Assembly: GCA_004352715.1 (NCBI GenBank)
Contig: SCFE01000036.1
Location: 782,358-846,357 of the forward strand
Reading direction: 5' to 3'
From: Hofstenia miamia
Taxonomy: Eukaryota; Xenacoelomorpha; Acoela
DNA length: 64,000 nt
Shown: in pieces, positions 58,501 through 64,000 of the stretch
Numbering within the stretch: position 1 is the first letter of the stretch
Layout: each line of letters starts with the position of its first letter
Notes under the pieces: generated by a model
What the model saw: the letters and a program-made list of their open reading frames with translations, nothing else
Databases searched by the model: none
Told to the model about the DNA's origin: nothing
Program-made: the position numbers and the translations under genes

Positions 58501-58957
58501 GCAATTTCCTGATGCAATACAATAATAACAGCCATAAAGCATTGCAACATTTAAAATTTGAACCACTTTCCTCTCCTTCCCTCCCAATAAAAAAGCTTGG
58601 GCTTAATACTGCTCTGCCATGTGGTTGAATGATTTTTATAGAACCTGGTGGTATAGCAATAAAGCGACGTCTTGCCTAAAAAAATTATCAGTATTTTTTT
58701 ATTTATGAGTAAGTGCAGAGATGGACATAGACCCAAATCTTATTCTTAGGCCGAGCCTGGATTTATTCTAGTTCGTTCATGGGTTAATGCAGTCTTTACC
58801 TAAAATATTTAAATTTAAGCAGAATTGTTAGGAGGACTAGAATTTTGCCAGGCATTTTTTCTTTAAATCGAAAAACTTCCTTTTCTCTCTTTCCAAAAAT
58901 GTAATTGGTCATCATCATATTAACCCCACGAGCTTTTAGAATATTCACGATATACCT
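58501..58957 (-). CDS. two possible exons, unidentified
   Basis: On the minus strand, after acceptor tatattttag, 58,957-58,798 is open (YIVNILKARGVNMMMTNYIF, KREKEVFRFKEKMPGKILVL) to a donor gtaaag. After acceptor atttttttag, 58,676 downward is open (RRRFIAIPPGSIKIIQPHGR, LSPSFFIGREGEES). The phases of the two do not match in the frames that look most protein-like, so at least one boundary is wrong. Possibly part of the same minus-strand gene as the exons at 59.6-59.9 kb. Confidence 0.25.
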
Positions 58958-59592
58958 AAAATATAAATATTTAATCAGTCTTAAAAGATTGACTAGATTT
59001 AGGCTAGTCATTAAGTCTGTAAATTTTCACATATTTTTTGCTGTTTACATGTAAGACATCATAAATCCAATACGATCAATATATTTATGTGTATAGTGCA
59101 TAGATAGAGTTCGTCTAGAATGTCACTCCTGCCTATGCAGGCTACCAGAAATTAACAAACATATTATAAATCCCCAAAAGCTAAAACATGCTTGACAACT
59201 GAAACTATTGCTGAACTACCGAACTAAATGATGTATTCAAAGGTTAAAGGGCAGAAATGGTTCTCTTAACTGGAGGATGTGGTTTAAATCAATCCTTCAA
59301 AAATTCCGCTTTTCCCCAACTTAAAAGGTGGAAATAAAGCCAAACTTGACAAGAATCCTGTGCAAAGGAGGTAGTAAATAATTTATATCTGCCTTCAAAT
59401 AAATCTTTAATAAAACTAGCAATTGCTCTCAATATAAATTATTTATTAACCAAATATGAAAGAAATTAGTAGGAACAAACAATAACTAACCTAAATTTGT
59501 TTATTTAAATCACAACCAATAGAGGCATTCATCATTTATTTGTTACGAGATGTAAGCTAAGTTATCAGACTGTCATAACTTTCTTCATTTAC

Positions 59593-59941
59593 AAGGGCTT
59601 TTGTGAGATCACACACCAAAGCCGAGTATTCCCACCATGCTTTAAAACTATTGGATTTTATTCTTATATTCCTAAAATGCTTAGCATTAATATGCTTATA
59701 CACAGCACTAATATTAAACACAACACAATGCTTAGATTGTATATGTTCAGGGTTGTTAAACTGAGTACTGCAATACATGTACAAAATAAACAAGTATGCT
59801 TACAAAAATTGAAAAACAAATAAGGAACAAAATAAGGAAAGACTTGAGACGTTTACTTCATATTGCTTTATGACGGTCATGAAACTTTGATTAGGCTCCA
59901 TGCTAATAATTATATGCAACCAGTGAGCAGCACAATCTAAT
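59593..59941 (-). CDS. two phase-compatible exons of an unidentified gene
   Basis: Minus-strand exon 59,941-59,857 (acceptor aatgtttag, donor gtaaac) reads LDCAAHWLHIIISMEPNQSF to KQYE. Exon 59,760-59,593 (acceptor gtactcag, donor gtaaat) reads FNNPEHIQSKHCVVFNISAV, YKHINAKHFRNIRIKSNSFK and AWWEYSALVCDLTKAL. They join in phase 0 across a 96-bp intron without stops. The WWEYS motif is faintly reminiscent of the WWxYA motif of VPS13-type lipid-transfer proteins; I would not name it on that basis. Confidence 0.4.
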
Positions 59942-60300
59942 CTAAACATTATGAAATCAATTTAGTCAAATGAATTCTATTCTATGTTTCATGACATGTT
60001 TTATCAATTAAATTTTGAATTATGTAATTTAAAATTTAAACATTTTAGAAAAACATAATTAAAAACTGCAAAATTTTAAAGGCAAACCTTAATCAATCAG
60101 CAAACGCAAGAACCGTTTGTTAACCTTAAGGAGCTCAATAAAATAGTCAGTATAATTGATTAGGTCATTCATTAATTCAAATTTAACCTTCTTAGACCTG
60201 CATGTTATTTTACCACACAAAAATTTAGCATAATATTGACATGATTTTGCATGAAAATTTGGTGATGAAATGGGAAAAAAATTTGCCACAGGCAAGCAGT
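59942..60300. other. no supported gene
   Basis: A minus-strand open stretch 60,207-60,095 (SKKVKFELMNDLINYTDYFI) follows an acceptor-like catgcag but ends in a stop without a fitting donor. Confidence 0.35.
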
Positions 60301-60304
60301 TCTT

Positions 60305-60587
60305 ATGGTGAACTACGGGGATGGAAAAGGCATTGCTTGCATATCGAAGATACAAGCATTTCTTCATTGCTACAGACACATACTGATGCTGTATTATTTT
60401 GTAATATATGAGAACTTTTTTATATTGCCTCTGCTCTCTATCAGTAGCTGTGAGGCCGAGCGATCATTCTCATATCTTCTACGAAGTCACAAACGGATTA
60501 TCCGACCTAATGTGTTGTAGCAATGAACTGGCATGATATCCAGATTTCTCCGGCTGAGGTGTTTAATCATTTCTTAGCACCCTGTCC
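60305..60587 (+). pseudogene. hAT transposase C-terminal (dimerisation) fragment
   Basis: Forward frame reads LPLLSISSCEAERSFSYLLR then KRIIRPNVL, the strongly conserved 'P.SS..AER.FS.L...K...R' block of the hAT C-terminal dimerisation domain, followed across a TAG/frameshift by MNWHDIQISPAEVFNHFLAP, the usual end of the domain. The sequence then enters the 1,000-N gap. Upstream core domains are absent, so this is a fragment. It belongs to a different hAT copy from the one at 2.5-3.6 kb. Confidence 0.75.
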
Positions 60588-61587
60588 NNNNNNNNNNNNN
60601 NNNNNNNNNNNNNNNNNNNNNNNNNNNNNNNNNNNNNNNNNNNNNNNNNNNNNNNNNNNNNNNNNNNNNNNNNNNNNNNNNNNNNNNNNNNNNNNNNNNN
60701 NNNNNNNNNNNNNNNNNNNNNNNNNNNNNNNNNNNNNNNNNNNNNNNNNNNNNNNNNNNNNNNNNNNNNNNNNNNNNNNNNNNNNNNNNNNNNNNNNNNN
60801 NNNNNNNNNNNNNNNNNNNNNNNNNNNNNNNNNNNNNNNNNNNNNNNNNNNNNNNNNNNNNNNNNNNNNNNNNNNNNNNNNNNNNNNNNNNNNNNNNNNN
60901 NNNNNNNNNNNNNNNNNNNNNNNNNNNNNNNNNNNNNNNNNNNNNNNNNNNNNNNNNNNNNNNNNNNNNNNNNNNNNNNNNNNNNNNNNNNNNNNNNNNN
61001 NNNNNNNNNNNNNNNNNNNNNNNNNNNNNNNNNNNNNNNNNNNNNNNNNNNNNNNNNNNNNNNNNNNNNNNNNNNNNNNNNNNNNNNNNNNNNNNNNNNN
61101 NNNNNNNNNNNNNNNNNNNNNNNNNNNNNNNNNNNNNNNNNNNNNNNNNNNNNNNNNNNNNNNNNNNNNNNNNNNNNNNNNNNNNNNNNNNNNNNNNNNN
61201 NNNNNNNNNNNNNNNNNNNNNNNNNNNNNNNNNNNNNNNNNNNNNNNNNNNNNNNNNNNNNNNNNNNNNNNNNNNNNNNNNNNNNNNNNNNNNNNNNNNN
61301 NNNNNNNNNNNNNNNNNNNNNNNNNNNNNNNNNNNNNNNNNNNNNNNNNNNNNNNNNNNNNNNNNNNNNNNNNNNNNNNNNNNNNNNNNNNNNNNNNNNN
61401 NNNNNNNNNNNNNNNNNNNNNNNNNNNNNNNNNNNNNNNNNNNNNNNNNNNNNNNNNNNNNNNNNNNNNNNNNNNNNNNNNNNNNNNNNNNNNNNNNNNN
61501 NNNNNNNNNNNNNNNNNNNNNNNNNNNNNNNNNNNNNNNNNNNNNNNNNNNNNNNNNNNNNNNNNNNNNNNNNNNNNNNNNNNNNNN
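60588..61587. other. assembly gap, 1,000 N
   Basis: Exactly 1,000 N, probably a default-size gap. Confidence 0.95.
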
Positions 61588-61816
61588 GGGCCTACACATA
61601 GCTTTATAACTACTCAACAATGTAGTGAATAACTCAGCCGGAAGTTGGCAAATTTAGAGTATATTGCAAGGACATATTTAGAATTTTAATAAATATAGCA
61701 ATTTACAAACATACGTAGTCATACAGGAATTCTTTCTAAAGAATTCCAATAATTTTTTTAATATGTCGCTATGTACGCTTTTTAGGCATTTTGAAAATAC
61801 ACAGCGACATATTATA

Positions 61817-61857
<41 letters not shown>

Positions 61858-62255
61858 CCTTGTGAATTGCTTCTCCCTAAGGCTGATGTTCTGCATGGAT
61901 AAAAAACTGAGTAAAGCTTTTCCACTAATATTGTTACATGAACTTTGATTGTTGTTTTGTGCTCAATTGTGTTTTTGTGTATTGATATTTGTTTGTCATA
62001 AATGACTGACTTTGTTATCACAACAATTAACAGTAAGGGATAGTAGTAGTAGCAAGTTGTTCATAGAATCTAAATTGTTTAGGACCTCTATGCACATATG
62101 CACTTATTAGAAAGTCTTAGGTGTTATGAATTTGCTTGGGACACCCTTCAAAGATAGATAATATGAACCTAGAAAATAAACACTGAAATAGAGAATATTA
62201 TATATAGAGGCACATCCGGACTATAAATTTTTCAATAAATATAGGATTCGCTTAC
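61588..62255. other. no gene; (TA)n inside
   Basis: AT-rich, with a (TA)n microsatellite at 61,822-61,853 between gaattcctgt..-rich flanks. Presumably intron of the minus-strand gene that starts at 62,510. Confidence 0.45.
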
Positions 62256-62510
62256 CGGAAAACTGTGAAACAATGAGAAACTCATTGTAACGCAGGATAA
62301 GTTTTGAAAACATTCATATTTTCCTTCTATTTTTTCAAATAAATCTTGATGAGGGAGTCTCTTTAAAAAATAAATCCGATTCGATCGGCATTGTTCATGG
62401 GAGCACTTCAAATGATAGCCACGAGGCTCTACTGTCACTCGTAAAATTGGTTTCTTTGAAAAACTTTTGAAGGCAAAAAGCAATAACATTAAAACAATCC
62501 AATTATTCAT
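62256..62510 (-). CDS. first exon of a putative secreted or membrane protein
   Basis: ATG 62,510 (an in-frame ATG also lies at 62,522) opens 85 codons ending exactly at a strong donor gtaagc (62,255), phase 0. Residues 1-18 (MNNWIVLMLLLFAFKSFS) form a good signal peptide. The rest has YHLKCSHEQC and KIEGKYECFQNLSC, a spacing of Cys with 'G-x-Y-x-C' that recalls an immunoglobulin-type fold, but the match is loose. Downstream exons would lie below 62,255 and were not recognised. Its start is 311 bp from a divergent first exon. Confidence 0.45.
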
Positions 62511-62821
62511 AGCAAATATCAAATTATATCATTCCCACGAGTTTTACTATAAAAAGTTTTTGTAAGCATTACAAATAATTAATATATGATAACAATATGC
62601 AATGCACACATACACATACTTTTGGAAGAAAGAGGCTATTGAAAATGTATTATTCTGAATTCAATTGCATTTAACAGTTAAATTTACATATTGCACATAC
62701 ATATTATTTAAACAATAATGAAAGCGTATAACTTTATTTTTCTTTTCGTCAATTTTAATTATATATGTTACAATTACCACCATTTAAGTTTACGCAATTT
62801 GAATTATAAGCAACCAATATA
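62511..62821. promoter_or_regulatory. possible bidirectional promoter interval
   Basis: 311 bp separate two divergent candidate first exons. It is AT-rich and without a clear TATA/initiator pair. The assignment depends on both exons being real. Confidence 0.25.
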
Positions 62822-62929
62822 ATGAACCAAAACAACAATTATTTAAACAATGCAAATGCTTATGGAAATCCTGATGAAGCCATTCATGCGCTTAAGATGG
62901 GAATGCAAACTGTCCTAGAAATACCACAG
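62822..62929 (+). CDS. first coding exon of an unidentified gene
   Basis: ATG 62,822 opens 36 codons (MNQNNNYLNNANAYGNPDEA, IHALKMGMQTVLEIPQ) that end at a consensus donor gtatgc (62,930), phase 0. The Asn-rich start followed by an amphipathic helix looks like a genuine cytoplasmic or nuclear protein N-terminus. Later exons are not recognised before the window ends. Family unknown. Confidence 0.4.
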
Positions 62930-63450
62930 GTATGCATTATTGATGTACTTAATACCTTTGAAATTATTAATATTTAACAATAAATTTCTACCATGACGAT
63001 TTGAGTCAAAATTTTCTAAACCTTTTTTGAATAACCGCATTTTTTGAATACAACTCAGGTCAATATTTGTTTTGGAGTCAATGAAATATTTGTAAGCAAC
63101 TTATGAGCTTTCAAAGAGCTGCCTGGAGAAAACTTATTGCATCTAGTTGTGGTGGCCATTTGCAATTCTTAAATTCAAAAAATGTCCATTGTGTTTGATC
63201 ATGTTTCAAGTGTTCATGCTTCAACTGTTAAAAACCCAACTTTATTTTCGCAACTGTTTTTACTAGCCACACTCACTATTTGTCTCTATATTAAATTTCT
63301 CAGAGTGTCTTCACATTTCCATTCTGCACTACTCCCAGGGCGCACATGAGACCTACTATGCAAAGTCTGTACATAAATTCATTTTACATAAGCCTTGTTA
63401 CTATATTTCTTTAATAACCTTGACTTTTTCATTCACATCGGCTCTCTGTC

Positions 63451-63452
<2 letters not shown>
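62930..63452. other. no recognisable gene
   Basis: AT-rich; probably intron following the exon at 62,822. Confidence 0.4.

Positions 63453-63503
<51 letters not shown>
63453..63503. repeat. (AAT)n microsatellite
   Basis: About 17 units, ending directly where the non-LTR ORF2 fragment starts; on the opposite strand it appears as a run of Ile codons. Confidence 0.95.
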
Positions 63504-63504
<1 letters not shown>

Positions 63505-64000
63505 GGCAAAAATCAATAAAGTGTTGGAGAGTATAGTTGTAAGGAGTGTTACAGAAGTAAATAGCTTAATATATGCAGGTGCATGTGAGGTGCTGAAAAA
63601 TGTAGGCATGGAAATGAAAAAGAAAAGGCGACAAGAAGATAAGGGAGACAGAAAGCCAGCATGGGAAAGAAGAATAGAGAATAAAGTGGCAAAAATTAGG
63701 GAGCAAATAGGGAAGATCAGGACAAGTAAGGCAGTGCAGAACAGGTGCAGGGTAGGTAAGGGGAAGACTATAGAAACTGCAAGAGAAGAGCTTAAGCAGA
63801 GATTAGTTGCAGAAGCTGAGAAACTGAGAAAGTATAGGGCAAGGGCAAAGCAGGCAAGAGACAATATGAAGTTTGAGACCCAAGAAGGAAGATTCTACAA
63901 AGAACTAGATGCAGGAGGAAAGGCTACAGCTAAAGCAGGTGAAGAGGCAGTAAGGTTCTGGGAGAATATATGGGGAAGTGCAGGACCAGAGATAGAGAGT
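63504..64000 (+). pseudogene. non-LTR retrotransposon ORF2, region before the RT domain
   Basis: A continuous forward frame runs from the microsatellite to the window end. VTEVNSLIYAGACEVLKNVG is followed by RKPAWERRIENKVAKIREQI, EELKQRLVAEAEKLRKYRAR, ETQEGRFYKELDAGG and AVRFWENIWGSAG. This is the standard linker of many invertebrate LINEs between endonuclease and reverse transcriptase ('PAWK.RLE..I..LR..L', 'QR..AKAEK.RRY..R', 'QF..N...FY.ELDG', 'FW..IW'). There are no stops here, so the copy could be young. 5'-truncated at the microsatellite; the rest is outside the window. Confidence 0.75.

Noticed and set aside
63433-63864. A 143-codon minus-strand ORF with hydrophobic stretches and poly-Ile
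   Set aside because: Complement of the non-LTR ORF2 fragment plus the AAT microsatellite read as Ile codons.

Overview
This is an AT-rich piece of animal genome. It is clearly eukaryotic: there are split genes with GT...AG introns, an ether-a-go-go-related (ERG/KCNH) potassium-channel gene, many decayed transposons of animal types (Tc1/mariner, hAT, Ty3/gypsy, copia-like, non-LTR), (TA)n microsatellites and runs of N from scaffolding. The very short introns (43 and 57 bp) suggest an invertebrate, but I cannot name the phylum. There are no operons, bacterial genes, CRISPR arrays or recognisable tRNA/rRNA genes.

Layout. 1-3.7 kb: non-LTR reverse-transcriptase scrap, a complete but dead Tc1 element with intact terminal repeats, and a dead hAT transposase. 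3,814-6,343: copy A of an unclassified DNA element with ~200 bp terminal inverted repeats (TIRs), carrying a non-LTR fragment. 7.4-12.1 kb: solo LTR, an intact 293-codon coiled-coil ORF (possibly SIX6OS1-like), a dead copia-like element (minus strand), and the start of a non-LTR ORF1 cut by a 1-kb gap. 13-31 kb: mostly non-coding, but it holds three exons of the ERG channel on the minus strand (30,424 down to 20,810), which encode the N-cap and PAS domain. 31,164-32,812: copy B of the TIR element, inverted relative to A. 33-37 kb: sparse, with a Ulp1-type protease remnant. 37.3-45.3 kb: a nearly complete but dead Ty3/gypsy element (5' LTR, PBS, Gag, Pol, an extra third ORF, PPT, 3' LTR stub). 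47.9-50.1 kb: 5' part of a related gypsy element on the minus strand. 50.7-52.7 kb: decayed Tc1/mariner transposases. 53.6-55.8 kb: three splice-compatible exons of an unidentified gene. 57.7-60 kb: weaker exon candidates. 60.3 kb: hAT C-terminus, then a 1-kb gap. 62.2-62.9 kb: two head-to-head candidate first exons. 63.5-64 kb: a non-LTR ORF2 running off the end.

The main discovery concerns the two TIR elements. Neither copy has matching flanks of its own, but the left flank of A matches the reverse complement of the left flank of B (9 bp), and the right flanks match in the same way (8 bp). This is the pattern expected if two independent insertions, each with its own target duplication, later recombined and inverted the ~24.8 kb between them (6,344-31,163). 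The ERG 5' exons lie inside that interval, with exon 1 about 0.74 kb from one breakpoint. I found no ERG exons for the membrane domain in the window, so whether the inversion broke this gene is a concrete open question. A second theme is the strong excess of in-frame TGA over TAA and TAG in the gypsy element.
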